Positions 1 to 8,857 of a stretch of 64,000 nt of DNA are shown here, one piece after another. The notes below the pieces were generated by a model that saw only the letters and a program-made list of their open reading frames with translations, did not search any database and was not told where the DNA came from. Made by a program: the position numbers and the translations under genes. Every line of letters begins with the position of its first letter. The stretch's first letter is position 1. The stretch comes from Aurantiacibacter odishensis (lineage in GTDB: Bacteria > Pseudomonadota > Alphaproteobacteria > Sphingomonadales > Sphingomonadaceae): the NCBI RefSeq assembly GCF_003605195.1, contig NZ_QYOS01000023.1, forward strand, positions 124,001 to 188,000. Direction: 5' to 3'.

Positions 1-1179
1 TCATAGGCCCAGCCTGCGCGCAGAAGCCGTGGGCAGCAGCACAACGGCCTGCCCGCGCCCGCTCATGCCGCCTGCCACCTCGCGGGCACGTTCACCCGCG
101 CCCCAGAAGGTGTCGAAGCGATTGGCCCCCTTGATCGCGCCGCCGGTATCCTGTGCCACCCACAGGCCGTCGGCTTCGTTACGGTCGAAATCGAGGAACA
201 CGGGCGCGCCGTAGGGCACGAAGTTCGGGTCCACCGCCACGGAATTCTCCGCCGTCACCGGCACGCCGATGGAGCCCAATGGCCCGGCACCGTCCAGCAC
301 GCGGAAGAAAACCCAGCTCTCGTTCTCGTGCATCAGCGCCGCGCCCGCCTCCGGGTTCTCGCGGATATATTGCATGATGCCCTGCATGGAGCCTGCGTAT
401 TGCCCCGGCCCGTCACCCAGCAGGCCGCGCTCGCGCATCAGGCCCCCGATGCCTGTGTACGCCTGCCCGTTCTGCCCGGCATAGCCGATACGCAGCACGT
501 CGCCCTCGGGGCTGATAAGCTGGCCGCTGCCCTGAATTTGGAGGAAGAAGAATTCCACCGGATCCGCCGCCCAGCCGATTTCGAGCCCGCGCCCCGCAAG
601 CGCGCCGTCCTCTATCTCTGCGCGGGTGTAATATTCCACGCAGCGTCCGTCCGGCAGGCGGCGGGAGAGCGGCGCGCGCCCCTCGCGTTCGCTTTCGGGC
701 ATATCCTCGCGCCAGCACCGCTCCAGGTCGTCTGGCACGCCATAGACCGGCACGTCGAAACCCGCGCGGCGCGTGCGAACGCCCGCAATCTGCGGTTCGA
801 AATAGCCGGTGGCGAAGCCCCGCCCGTTACCGACGACGACGGGGGTGAAGTTCTCGACAAAGAAACGGCGCGCATCGTTGCGGGGCCATGTCGCGGCGGC
901 GTCGCACGGGGCGGACCAGTCCTGCACCTGCGTCAGGCCGGAGAGGTCCTCGCGCTGCTGCGGCACGTGGCAACTGGCGACGAAGGCATCGAGCGCGTGG
1001 CTGGCATCGACGTCGCGAATGGGCAGGCTGGCCAGCGATGGCCCGGCAGACACGCCGAGGATCGCCGCGTTGGGGGCCACCGGCACCGGCTGCTCCCCCG
1101 CGTCTTCGGGAATGATGCGCGAACAACCTGCCAGCAGGGCAAGCACCGCGATGCAGGAAAGAAGGCGCGCCTGTTTCAC
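1..1179 (-). CDS. mltA: Membrane-bound lytic murein transglycosylase A
   Basis: Cleaves the glycan strands of peptidoglycan from the periplasmic face of the outer membrane, leaving 1,6-anhydromuramyl ends. From a GTG at 1179 the protein is about 392 residues. It begins MKQARLLSCIAVLALLAGC, a short basic n-region, hydrophobic core and LAGC lipobox, so it is a lipoprotein. An ATG at 1224 is possible but would overlap the upstream gene by 31 bp and add a charged stretch before the signal, so I prefer the GTG 14 bp after that gene's stop. The C-terminal 3D domain is clear: QDTGGAIKG followed by RFDTFWGAG, which holds the catalytic Asp of the family. The stop codon occupies bases 1-3, so the 3' end is complete. 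It is probably cotranscribed with the Tim44-like gene. Confidence 0.93.
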   Translation of the reverse strand: MKQARLLSCIAVLALLAGCSRIIPEDAGEQPVPVAPNAAILGVSAGPSLASLPIRDVDASHALDAFVASCHVPQQREDLSGLTQVQDWSAPCDAAATWPRNDARRFFVENFTPVVVGNGRGFATGYFEPQIAGVRTRRAGFDVPVYGVPDDLERCWREDMPESEREGRAPLSRRLPDGRCVEYYTRAEIEDGALAGRGLEIGWAADPVEFFFLQIQGSGQLISPEGDVLRIGYAGQNGQAYTGIGGLMRERGLLGDGPGQYAGSMQGIMQYIRENPEAGAALMHENESWVFFRVLDGAGPLGSIGVPVTAENSVAVDPNFVPYGAPVFLDFDRNEADGLWVAQDTGGAIKGANRFDTFWGAGERAREVAGGMSGRGQAVVLLPTASARRLGL

Positions 1180-1193
1180 GCGCCGGGCCGCTA

Positions 1194-1856
1194 TCAGCCC
1201 TGGTCGGTCTCGTCGAGGAGCCACTGCGGATCGTCGCTGCGAATGTCGCGGCTGAAGGTCCAGATGTCGCGGCTTTCAACGGCATCGTCCAGCGATCCGG
1301 CCACCAGGTTGCCGTCCTTGTCGTAGCTGACGCTGGCAATGTCGGACACGAAGCGCACGGCGATGCGGGCGATCTTGCCGTCCAGCTGGGCGGAATAGAC
1401 GGTCACGTCTTCCACCCGGATCAGGCGGTTGTCCATCTTGATCCCGGCCTCGTCACGCTCGTCGATCACCGCGGCGAAGCTTTCGTACACATCGTCGTCG
1501 CACAGTTCACGCAGCTCTTCCTTGTCGCCGCGCCAGAAGGCCTCCAGCACGATTTCATACGCCGAGCGGGCGCCTTCGAGGAAGCTGAGCAGCGCGAAGC
1601 TGCGGTCTGCAGTGGAGATCTCGCGCAGGCCGCGTTCGATCGCGGGCGGGAAACCGGCCAGGGCGCGCTCCGTCTGCGGGTTCTCTACATTGCCCTGCTG
1701 GGCCACGGGCCGCGGCTGCGACTGTTCGTCCCCCCGGTCAAACCGGTTGGTGGGGATAATCTCTTCTTCATGCTCTGCCCGCCGGCCAAGCACCGAATAG
1801 AGGCGCATGCCGAGAAAGGCGGCAATCATGGCGAGGATGACGATTTCTACAATCAC
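1194..1856 (-). CDS. Tim44-like domain protein, membrane anchored
   Basis: About 220 residues from a GTG at 1856, giving MIVEIVILAMIAAFLGMRLY, a single N-terminal membrane helix. A charged linker of about 50 residues and a C-terminal Tim44/TimA-like domain follow (roughly residues 75-215). That domain resembles the part of mitochondrial Tim44 that contacts membranes or preproteins. Longer in-frame starts upstream would place non-hydrophobic, low-complexity sequence before the helix, so I reject them. The gene sits head-to-head with secB and upstream of mltA, an arrangement common in Sphingomonadales. A role in inner-membrane protein handling is inferred from family and neighbourhood only. Confidence 0.85.
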   Translation of the reverse strand: MIVEIVILAMIAAFLGMRLYSVLGRRAEHEEEIIPTNRFDRGDEQSQPRPVAQQGNVENPQTERALAGFPPAIERGLREISTADRSFALLSFLEGARSAYEIVLEAFWRGDKEELRELCDDDVYESFAAVIDERDEAGIKMDNRLIRVEDVTVYSAQLDGKIARIAVRFVSDIASVSYDKDGNLVAGSLDDAVESRDIWTFSRDIRSDDPQWLLDETDQG

Positions 1857-2089
1857 GCAATTTTCCCATTCTGCCTGCGGAGTCTGCAAGCATCGCAAGC
1901 TGTATAACGCATTGTGGCCGAGATAGGCACCAATATCAAATGAACAACCGCGCCTTAAGGTACCCTGACGAGGGCACGGCACACCTCGTCCATCCCATTG
2001 CGGGCGGCGGCAAGGGGTGATAGGCGCGCGCGCAGTTTTCTCCCCGCGCGGATTCCACTGCGCGCACTATCAGTGAAAGACGAAAGATC

Positions 2090-2632
2090 ATGGCCGACGA
2101 AGGCGACGTCCTCAAGAACCTCGATCCCGCAGCTGCCCCGAACGGTGACGACAATGCACCCGTGGCCGGCATCATCTCGCAGTACGTGAAGGATCTCTCG
2201 GTCGAGAACCCCAACGCGCCCGCCGCCTATCGCTGGCAGGATGCGCCGAAGATGGACGTGCAGTTCAACATCGGTGCCCAGGCCGCGAGCGAGGACGTGA
2301 CTGAGGTGGAACTGAAGATCACCGTCACCGCCAAGGCGGAGGCAGGCACCGCCTACATCGTGGACCTCGCCTATTGCGGCCTCGTGGGCCTGCGCAACAT
2401 GAACGAGGCGCAGAGCCACGCCTTCATCTATGCAGAAGCCCCGCGCATCCTGTTCCCCTTCGCCCGCCGCGTGGTGTCGGATGCCATCCGCGATGCAGGC
2501 TTTGCCCCGCTGATGCTCGATCCCATCGACTTCAACGGCCTCTACATCCAGCGCATGCAGCAGAAGCGCGCCGAGGAAGGTCAGGGCGGCGCGGCTCCGG
2601 CAGCGAGCGCCCCTGCGGGCGGCGAAGGCTGA
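2090..2632 (+). CDS. secB: Protein-export chaperone SecB
   Basis: Cytosolic tetrameric chaperone that keeps preproteins unfolded and passes them to SecA. 180 residues, with the SecB core at about 25-150 (YVKDLSVENPNAP, a strand-rich region with KMDVQFNIGAQ, then AYCGLVGL and PFARRVVSDAIRDAGF). The tail is Gly/Ala-rich and low complexity, common in alphaproteobacterial SecB. The ATG lies at the start of a 230-bp divergent promoter region shared with the Tim44-like gene. The gene is followed 29 bp later by murJ. Confidence 0.96.
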   Translation: MADEGDVLKNLDPAAAPNGDDNAPVAGIISQYVKDLSVENPNAPAAYRWQDAPKMDVQFNIGAQAASEDVTEVELKITVTAKAEAGTAYIVDLAYCGLVGLRNMNEAQSHAFIYAEAPRILFPFARRVVSDAIRDAGFAPLMLDPIDFNGLYIQRMQQKRAEEGQGGAAPAASAPAGGEG

Positions 2633-2661
2633 GCCACTTTCAGAAGGCGGGCGGTTAGAAC

Positions 2662-4233
2662 ATGAGCCTGCTCAAGAACGTAGGGACGATCGGCTCGCTC
2701 ACCATGGTGAGCCGGGTGGCGGGCATGGCGCGCGAGATGATCTTCTCGCGCGTGCTCGGTGCGAATGGCGTGACCGACGCCTGGTTCCAGGCGTTCATCA
2801 TCCCCAACGTCTTCCGCCGCCTGTTCGCGGAAGGCGCGTTCTCGGCCGCTTTCGTGCCGATGTTCTCAAAGCGCCTGCACGGCGAGGGCGGCATCGACGA
2901 GGCGCGCAGCTTCTCGAACGACGTGCTCAGCGTGTTCCTGCCGGTGCTGATCGGCCTGTGCGCGGTGATGATGCTGGCAATGCCACTGGTCATCAGGGTG
3001 CTGGGCGGCGGGGAAAGCGACGCGGCGACTTTCGCGATGGAAGTCGACTTCGGGCGGATCATGTTCCCCTACATCGTGCTGGTCAGCCTGGTGACGCTGT
3101 TCACCGGCATGCTCAATTCGGTAAGCCGCTTCGCGCCGGGCGCCAGCTTCCCGATCATCCTCAACCTCGTCCTGATCGCCAGCCTGCTGGGCGGCGAATA
3201 CGCGATGAACACGATGGGCGCGACGCTGGTGGAGGTCGCCTATGCGCAGGCCTGGGCCGTAACGGCGGGCGGCGTGATCCAGCTCGCCTGGCTGTTCTAC
3301 TGGACCCGCGTCGAGGGCTTTCGACCGAAGCTGCTGTGGCCGCGCATCACGCCGGAGGTGAAGCGCCTGTCCATCATCGCCCTGCCCGCAGCGATCGGCG
3401 GCGGGGCCTACCAGATCAACACGCTGGTGCAGCTTTACTTCCTGAACCAGCTGGAAAGCGGCTCGGTCAGCTACATGAACTATGCCGACAGGCTGAACCA
3501 GCTGCCGCTGGGCATCATCGGCATTGCCCTGTCCACCGCCATTCTGCCGACGCTCTCCAAGTTCGTCGGCGCGAAGAACCGTGAGGGAACGGACCGCATC
3601 CAGTCCGACGCGATCGAACTCGCCATGCTGCTGACGATCCCCGCCGCCGTGGCGCTGGCGATCTGCGCCGTGCCGTTCGTGACCATGATCTTCCAGGGCG
3701 GACGCTTCGACGCAGCCGACGCTGCCATGACCGGCAACGTGCTCGCCGCGCTGGTGCTGGGCCTGCCCGCCTATGTGCTGGTGAAAGTGCTGGTGCCCAA
3801 TTTCTACGCCCGCTCTGACACGCGAACGCCGGTCTACGCCGCATTCATCTCGCTGTTCGTGTTCGTGGCGCTCAACGTTGCCTTCCTGACCGAATACGGC
3901 GTCGTCGGCGTGGCCTTTGCCAGCGTGATCGGCGCGTGGATCAACGTCGGCTTCCTCTACGCGGTACTTGTGAAGCGCGACTATTACGTCATTCCGCTGG
4001 CGCTGGTGGGCCGCATCGCGCGCCAGCTTGTCGCCGCCGCCGCCATGGGCGCTGCCTTGTGGTTCGCCCGTGACCTGCTAACCGGCTGGTTTGACGCCGG
4101 CCTGCTGGCACGACTGGGCGCACTGCTTGCGCTCGTGCTGTGCTCGGCCATCGTCTATTTCGGCGTCGCCTTCGCGGTCGGCGCCATCGATCGCCAGCGT
4201 ATCGCTGCACTTACGAAGAAAAGAGAGCCCTGA
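2662..4233 (+). CDS. murJ: Lipid II flippase MurJ (MviN)
   Basis: Flips undecaprenyl-linked peptidoglycan precursor across the inner membrane. 523 residues, typical length, starting MSLLKNVGTIGSLTMVSR, with the family signature GMAREMIFSRVLGANGVTDAW near residues 20-40 and about 14 hydrophobic segments through to the C-terminus. FRRLFAEGAFSAAFVPMF matches the conserved first-helix-pair region of MurJ. The stop overlaps the Shine-Dalgarno region of trpS, 5 bp upstream of the trpS ATG, so the two are probably one transcript. It is essential in most bacteria. Confidence 0.97.
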   Translation: MSLLKNVGTIGSLTMVSRVAGMAREMIFSRVLGANGVTDAWFQAFIIPNVFRRLFAEGAFSAAFVPMFSKRLHGEGGIDEARSFSNDVLSVFLPVLIGLCAVMMLAMPLVIRVLGGGESDAATFAMEVDFGRIMFPYIVLVSLVTLFTGMLNSVSRFAPGASFPIILNLVLIASLLGGEYAMNTMGATLVEVAYAQAWAVTAGGVIQLAWLFYWTRVEGFRPKLLWPRITPEVKRLSIIALPAAIGGGAYQINTLVQLYFLNQLESGSVSYMNYADRLNQLPLGIIGIALSTAILPTLSKFVGAKNREGTDRIQSDAIELAMLLTIPAAVALAICAVPFVTMIFQGGRFDAADAAMTGNVLAALVLGLPAYVLVKVLVPNFYARSDTRTPVYAAFISLFVFVALNVAFLTEYGVVGVAFASVIGAWINVGFLYAVLVKRDYYVIPLALVGRIARQLVAAAAMGAALWFARDLLTGWFDAGLLARLGALLALVLCSAIVYFGVAFAVGAIDRQRIAALTKKREP

Positions 4234-4238
4234 GTATC

Positions 4239-5255
4239 ATGATCGTCGTTTCGGGAATCCAGCCCACCGGGAACCTGCACCTTGGCAACTACCTCGGCGC
4301 AATCCGCAACTGGGTGAAGATGCAGGACGAGATGGACGGCGACTCAAGGTGCATGTTCTTCCTCGCTGATCTGCACGCGATCAGCATGCCGCACGACCCG
4401 GCGGAGCTGAAATCGAACACGCTGGAAATGGCCGCGGCGCTGGTGGCCTGCGGGATCGATCCGGCGCGCAGCGTGCTGTTCAACCAGGCCCAGGTGCCCG
4501 CCCATGCCGAGCTGCAATGGCTGCTGATGGGCACGGCCCGCATGGGCTGGCTGAACCGGATGACGCAGTGGAAGGACAAGGCCGGCAAGAACCGCGAGGG
4601 CCAGTCCGTCGCGCTGTTCGGCTACCCCGTCCTGCAAGCTGCCGACGTTCTGCTGTATCAGGCCACTCACGTGCCCGTGGGCGAGGACCAGAAGCAGCAC
4701 CTCGAACTGGCCCGCGACATCGCGCAGAAGTTCAACAACGATTTCGCTTCTGAAGAGAACCCGGTCTTCACTCTGCCCGAGCCGTTCATTCCGCCAAAGG
4801 CCGCGCGCATCATGAGCCTGCGCGATGGCTCCAAGAAGATGTCCAAGTCGGACGTTTCGGAAATGAGCCGGATCGAGCTGGCGGACGATGCCGACACCAT
4901 GGCGCAGAAGGTAAAGAAGGCGAAGACCGATCCCGAACCGCTGCCGAGCGAGATCGAGGGACTGGCCGAGCGGCCCGAAGCGCTGAACCTCGTCACCATC
5001 TACGCGGCGCTGGCGGAAACCACGCCGGAAGCCGTTCTGGCCGATCACGGCGGACAGGGCTTCGGCCAGTTCAAGCCCGCGCTGGCGGAAAAGATGGTCG
5101 AGGTCCTCGGCCCGATTCGCGATCGCTTCGTGGAGCTGAAGGAAGACCGTGAGGAACTGGATGCCATCCTTGCCCGCGGTGCAGCCAAGGCCCGCGAATT
5201 CAGCGCGCCGACCCTGGATGCAGCCTACGAGGCACTGGGGCTGGTGCGCGGCTAA
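4239..5255 (+). CDS. trpS: Tryptophanyl-tRNA synthetase
   Basis: Class I aminoacyl-tRNA synthetase that charges tRNA-Trp. 338 residues. The start MIVVSGIQPTGNLHLGNYLG is placed by the HIGH-equivalent motif TGNLHLGNY, which must lie near the N-terminus, and by an AAGAGAG Shine-Dalgarno sequence about 10 bp upstream inside the end of murJ. KMSKS is intact as KKMSKSDVS near residue 200. Longer in-frame starts upstream would run inside murJ and are rejected. The usual TrpS length is 330-350. Confidence 0.97.
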   Translation: MIVVSGIQPTGNLHLGNYLGAIRNWVKMQDEMDGDSRCMFFLADLHAISMPHDPAELKSNTLEMAAALVACGIDPARSVLFNQAQVPAHAELQWLLMGTARMGWLNRMTQWKDKAGKNREGQSVALFGYPVLQAADVLLYQATHVPVGEDQKQHLELARDIAQKFNNDFASEENPVFTLPEPFIPPKAARIMSLRDGSKKMSKSDVSEMSRIELADDADTMAQKVKKAKTDPEPLPSEIEGLAERPEALNLVTIYAALAETTPEAVLADHGGQGFGQFKPALAEKMVEVLGPIRDRFVELKEDREELDAILARGAAKAREFSAPTLDAAYEALGLVRG

Positions 5256-5420
5256 AACCCGCCATTTTTGGGCAATCTCACTGAATTTGCAGGGTTTTCC
5301 GCTGACGGCGGTTAAACCGCGGTTCACTCTGTCCTTGCTATTGCACCAATCATCGCAGAAATTCCTGCCCGCTGGAGCTGAGGAGCCTCGCGCGCAGCCA
5401 AGATGATTGAGAGAGTCGCC

Positions 5421-6149
5421 ATGATGAAATCCCTGTTCAACCTCAAAGGCGCCCGAAAGACGGCCAGGTGGGCGGCAGTGCCCGCCCTCGCGCTGGGCCT
5501 CGCCGCCTGCGCCACGCCGTTCCGCGCCGACGTGTCGCGCTTCGAAAGCCAGTTGCCTGCGCCGCAGGGCCAGAGCTTCTACGTGCTGGCCGACGATCCT
5601 GCCCTGGCAGGCGGCCTCGAATTCGCGCTCTACGCCGATCACGTCGAAGCCGAGATGGCAGAGCTTGGCTACGTCCAGGCCGCATCGCCCGAAGAGGCCA
5701 CCTTGCTGGTGCGCTTCGATTACGGTGTCGACCAGGGTCGCGAGCGCATTCGTTCCAGCGGCTTCGGCTACGGCTACCGCGATCCGTTCTACAGCCCGTG
5801 GCGCAGCTATGTCCGCCCCGTGGCGTTCCGCGACCGCGACGGCAATGTCCGTGTCGCCTACGTGCGTGACCGCGCATGGGGCTTCGGCTGGCACGATCCG
5901 TTCTTTGGCGGGCCGGATATCGACAGCTACACCGTTTATACCAGCGGCATCGACCTGAAGATCGACGACGCTTCGACAGGCGAGCGCCTGTTCGAAGGCA
6001 AGGCCGAAGCAGCCTCGCGCTCCGACCGGCTGCAGTATCTGGTGCCGAACCTGATCGAGGCGATGTTCACGGACTTCCCCGGCAACTCGGGCGAAACCGT
6101 GCGCATCTCCATCGCTCCGGAAGACCAGCCGGTGCGCGCCGAACGCTAA
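5421..6149 (+). CDS. DUF4136-type lipoprotein
   Basis: 243-residue predicted lipoprotein of unknown function. The start at 5421 is chosen because a GAGAGAG Shine-Dalgarno sequence lies 5-8 bp upstream; the ATG at 5403 lacks one. The signal ends LGLAAC, giving a lipidated Cys. The mature part has the DUF4136 pattern: an early FE/ALYADHVEAEMAELGY segment, then VRFDYGVD, a Tyr/Arg-rich middle (GYGYRDPFYSPWRSY) and the ending DFPGNSGET. The same ending occurs in the lipoprotein at 41458-42066, so the two look paralogous. A rho-independent terminator follows. Confidence 0.82.
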   Translation: MMKSLFNLKGARKTARWAAVPALALGLAACATPFRADVSRFESQLPAPQGQSFYVLADDPALAGGLEFALYADHVEAEMAELGYVQAASPEEATLLVRFDYGVDQGRERIRSSGFGYGYRDPFYSPWRSYVRPVAFRDRDGNVRVAYVRDRAWGFGWHDPFFGGPDIDSYTVYTSGIDLKIDDASTGERLFEGKAEAASRSDRLQYLVPNLIEAMFTDFPGNSGETVRISIAPEDQPVRAER

Positions 6150-6175
6150 GCGCAGCGACAGCATCAAACGGGGGA

Positions 6176-6206
6176 AGGCGGGGCCGCAAGGTTCCCGCCT
6201 TTTTCT
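6176..6206 (+). terminator. Rho-independent terminator after the DUF4136 lipoprotein
   Basis: AGGCGGG (6176-6182) pairs with CCCGCCT (6194-6200) around an 11-base loop and is followed directly by TTTTCTTT. It sits between convergent genes, and the T-run serves the plus-strand lipoprotein gene. Confidence 0.75.
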
Positions 6207-6216
6207 TTGCCGGTTG

Positions 6217-7230
6217 CTAGGCCCGCCGAACCGCCAGCGCGACGAGAGCAACGAAAATCGCCGCTTCCAGCGCCGAACTGGCGAGCAGGGTCGCGGGACC
6301 GAAGCGGTCCTCTCCCAGCCAGCGCCCCATCGTACCCACCTGCAAGCGGCTGTCGGCCACCGTCGCATCAAGCAAGGCGAGGCTGCCTGCCATCAGGCGT
6401 CCCCCGGCAAGCGCGACAAACGCGCCTCCGCCAGCGCCGAGCATCGCCGCGAGCGCGCTTCCGCACCAGCCCCGCAGACGGACAGCGACAGCGCAGCCAC
6501 CACCAGCCAATGCTCCGACTGCCGCGCCTTCCAGAAGTCCCGTAACGGGGCCGATCCCCACGCCCGCGAGCACGTTGAACAGGTCCAGCCCCACCAACCG
6601 CCCGACCGCGCCGATCACCAGCCCGCCGAATGCGCCGCCCGCTACCAGCATCACAGGCCGCATCCCGCCCAGCGCCGTGGCGAGGCCCATCCCGATGCCC
6701 ACGCCTGCTCCGCCCAGCACGCCCACGGCGACGCACAGCGCCAGCACGGTCAGCACCAAACCGCTTGCGTCGGTCGATCCGGCAGATAGCAGCATGGCAT
6801 AGAGCAGCCCGCCGCCCAGCCCGGCCAGCGCGCCGCCGATGGTGGCAGCAGCGGCAATCCGCCCGCCGTGTCCGAGACTAACGACACCGGCAGGCGCCTT
6901 TTCCGATTGGTCGCCCAATGTCCCCACGAAGCGGTAGCCGTGCTTTGGGACGGTGGCGATGTAGCGCGGCGAGGCGGCATCGTCGTCCAGTGCGCGGCGC
7001 AGGGTGCGGATGCACTGGGTCAGCGCCTCGTCCGTCACCGGAATGCCGCGCCAGACCTCGTCCATGAAGCGCTGCTTCGTCACCAGGTCACCACGCGCTT
7101 CCACCAGCATGGCCAGCGCGTCGAAATAGCGGCTGCCGATCTCCACCTCTTGCTCGCCGCGCAACAGGCGGCGATTCGTACGGTCGAGCGCGAAGCGGTC
7201 GAAGTGCAGGATAGCGGGATCGCTCGGCAT
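6217..7230 (-). CDS. Membrane-bound OmpR-type winged-helix regulator
   Basis: 337 residues. Residues about 5-105 form a winged-helix DNA-binding domain of the OmpR/CadC type (FDRFALDRTNRRLLRGEQEVEIG, then LTQCIRTLRRALDDD and YIATVPKHGYRFVG, the classic end of the wing). The rest is a string of Gly/Ala-rich hydrophobic segments, about six membrane helices, with no receiver domain. It is therefore a one-component, CadC/ToxR-like regulator that would act from the membrane. It diverges from the membrane protein at 7360, and a direct repeat with 11-bp spacing lies between them. The ligand is unknown. Confidence 0.8.
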   Translation of the reverse strand: MPSDPAILHFDRFALDRTNRRLLRGEQEVEIGSRYFDALAMLVEARGDLVTKQRFMDEVWRGIPVTDEALTQCIRTLRRALDDDAASPRYIATVPKHGYRFVGTLGDQSEKAPAGVVSLGHGGRIAAAATIGGALAGLGGGLLYAMLLSAGSTDASGLVLTVLALCVAVGVLGGAGVGIGMGLATALGGMRPVMLVAGGAFGGLVIGAVGRLVGLDLFNVLAGVGIGPVTGLLEGAAVGALAGGGCAVAVRLRGWCGSALAAMLGAGGGAFVALAGGRLMAGSLALLDATVADSRLQVGTMGRWLGEDRFGPATLLASSALEAAIFVALVALAVRRA

Positions 7231-7280
7231 CGTGGCCGCATTCCTAAGCCAGTGGCCGTGCCAGCGGAAGCTTTTCAGCC

Positions 7281-7299
7281 ATTGCTCACGAATTGCTCA
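7281..7299. promoter_or_regulatory. Candidate direct-repeat operator for the winged-helix regulator
   Basis: ATTGCTCA occurs at 7281-7288 and again at 7292-7299, exactly 11 bp apart, with a third partial copy GCTCA at 7304-7308. Tandem half-sites one helical turn apart on the same face are how OmpR/PhoB-fold dimers bind. The site lies in the 129-bp gap between the divergent regulator and membrane protein genes. Confidence 0.45.
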
Positions 7300-7359
7300 T
7301 GCCGCTCACCCTGGGGAAGACGCATGGTTGTGGCTCATTCAAACGCAGGAGAATCGAGC

Positions 7360-7911
7360 ATGACCGATACCATCGCCTTTCACCGCCGCCTTGCCGGGTG
7401 GCGCATCGCCGGGTGGAGCGCCGCCGCCGCGCTGCTGGCGCTGCCCGCCATTGCCATGCAGTTCACCGATGAAGTGGACTGGACCGCCGGTGACTTCGTC
7501 TTCGCGGGCCTGCTGCTGCTCGCCGCCGGGCTTGCGGCGGAGTTCGCGCTGAGAATGGCGCGCAGCTGGCTGGACCTGATCGGCCTCGGCCTGGCGATTG
7601 CGACCGCGTTCCTCACGGTGTGGAGCAACCTCGCCGTCGGCATCATCGGCGCCGAGCACGAGCCGATCAATCTCGGCTTCTTAGCCGTGCTGGCGTGCGG
7701 TCTGGTGGCCGCCGCCGCATTCGGTTTCCGGCGGGGCGCCATGTCCGCCATTGCCGGTGTCATGGCCGTAAGCCAGTTGGGGCTCGGACTCGCCGCCACG
7801 CAGGCCATGCCGGGTCACGCCGTCGAATGGGGCGTGCTGGTTTTGCTCGCCCTGTTGTGGCTCGGCGTCTCGCTGGCTTTGCGCCACGGCTCGCGCCAGC
7901 GTTCCTTGTGA
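7360..7911 (+). CDS. Hypothetical five-helix membrane protein
   Basis: 183 residues from the ATG at 7360, chosen for the AGGAGA Shine-Dalgarno sequence 7 bp upstream. Five hydrophobic segments are visible: about 20-38, 46-66, 70-90, 100-122 and 140-175. No conserved catalytic motif is seen and I do not recognise the family. It is divergent from the winged-helix membrane regulator across a gap carrying the candidate operator, so it is the likely target of that regulator. That link is inference from position. Confidence 0.72.
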   Translation: MTDTIAFHRRLAGWRIAGWSAAAALLALPAIAMQFTDEVDWTAGDFVFAGLLLLAAGLAAEFALRMARSWLDLIGLGLAIATAFLTVWSNLAVGIIGAEHEPINLGFLAVLACGLVAAAAFGFRRGAMSAIAGVMAVSQLGLGLAATQAMPGHAVEWGVLVLLALLWLGVSLALRHGSRQRSL

Positions 7912-7974
7912 ATTTCCCGCTTTCTTTCCGCACCTTGCGTGCGTAACATCACCGGGCAAATTATGGGGGTCGGG

Positions 7975-8850
7975 ATGGGGAAGTTCTGGATTCTTGCCGG
8001 GGTCTGCGCTGCGCTGGCCACCATCTCACCTCCCGCACAAGCGCAATCGCGCGTTCTCGCACCGATCGACGACTGGAACTGGGGCAAGACTGGCGAGTAT
8101 TGCGGCCTAGTGCGCAACTTTGGCGACGCCGGAAGCGCGGTGCGGATGGTGATCTATTCCTACGGGCCGCAGGGCAATTACCGGATCGTGCTGAGCGGTG
8201 CCGGTCTACCGCGCAACAACGATGCCGTGCAGCAGGGCCGCGCTGTCTTCGGCAATGCCGGGGACCTAGAGGACCTGCACGTCATTGTCGGCAAACGGGG
8301 CGACGATGGCGAGATTGCACTGCAGGCGAACAGGCGCAGCGGGCTGAGCCTAGCCCTCACATGGTCCGCCTCCGACCGTGAAACGGAAGTTACCATCCCG
8401 CTCGATCCGCTCGCCACAAGCTTCACGATCGCGGTTCCCCGGATGGAGCCGCTCACTCTGGAAATAGGTCCGATGCAATCGGCCCTCGCCGATCTGGCGA
8501 CATGCGAGAGCCAGTTGCTCGATGGCTGGGGCCTCGACATTGTCGATGAGGCTGAAGTTGCGACGCCCGCTTCCGTAACCAATCCGCTGCCCCTCATTCG
8601 CCAGCTTCGCCTGCCGCCCTCAATCGTCATCAATCGCCGCAGCCAGATTATCAATTTGCGCCTCGTTATCGACGATGATGGAGAGCTGACGGATTGCGCG
8701 CTGCAAGCTCCGAATTTCGGCGAAGACGTTGCCGAGGACATGTGCCGTACCCTTGCCCGGGAGGGCGAATTCACGCCCGCGCGCGGCCGCACGGGCGAGG
8801 CCGTGCCCAGCCTGCTGCGCGTGTCCTACATGATGATCATTTACGACTGA
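7975..8850 (+). CDS. Exported protein with TonB-C-like C-terminal domain
   Basis: About 291 residues. The ATG at 7975 is preferred (a G-run about 6 bp upstream); ATGs at 7963 and further upstream are possible. A signal peptide, FWILAGVCAALATISPPAQAQ, shown here only as its landmark, ends at AQA. The last ~90 residues (PSIVINRRSQIINLRLVI, then DGELTDCAL and FTPARGRTGEAVPSLL) resemble the C-terminal domain of TonB-like energy transducers, but there is no N-terminal membrane anchor or Pro-rich spacer. It is therefore probably a periplasmic relative, not a working TonB. It lies convergent to dut, 7 bp from its stop. Confidence 0.68.
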   Translation: MGKFWILAGVCAALATISPPAQAQSRVLAPIDDWNWGKTGEYCGLVRNFGDAGSAVRMVIYSYGPQGNYRIVLSGAGLPRNNDAVQQGRAVFGNAGDLEDLHVIVGKRGDDGEIALQANRRSGLSLALTWSASDRETEVTIPLDPLATSFTIAVPRMEPLTLEIGPMQSALADLATCESQLLDGWGLDIVDEAEVATPASVTNPLPLIRQLRLPPSIVINRRSQIINLRLVIDDDGELTDCALQAPNFGEDVAEDMCRTLAREGEFTPARGRTGEAVPSLLRVSYMMIIYD

Positions 8851-8857
8851 CCCGCGC

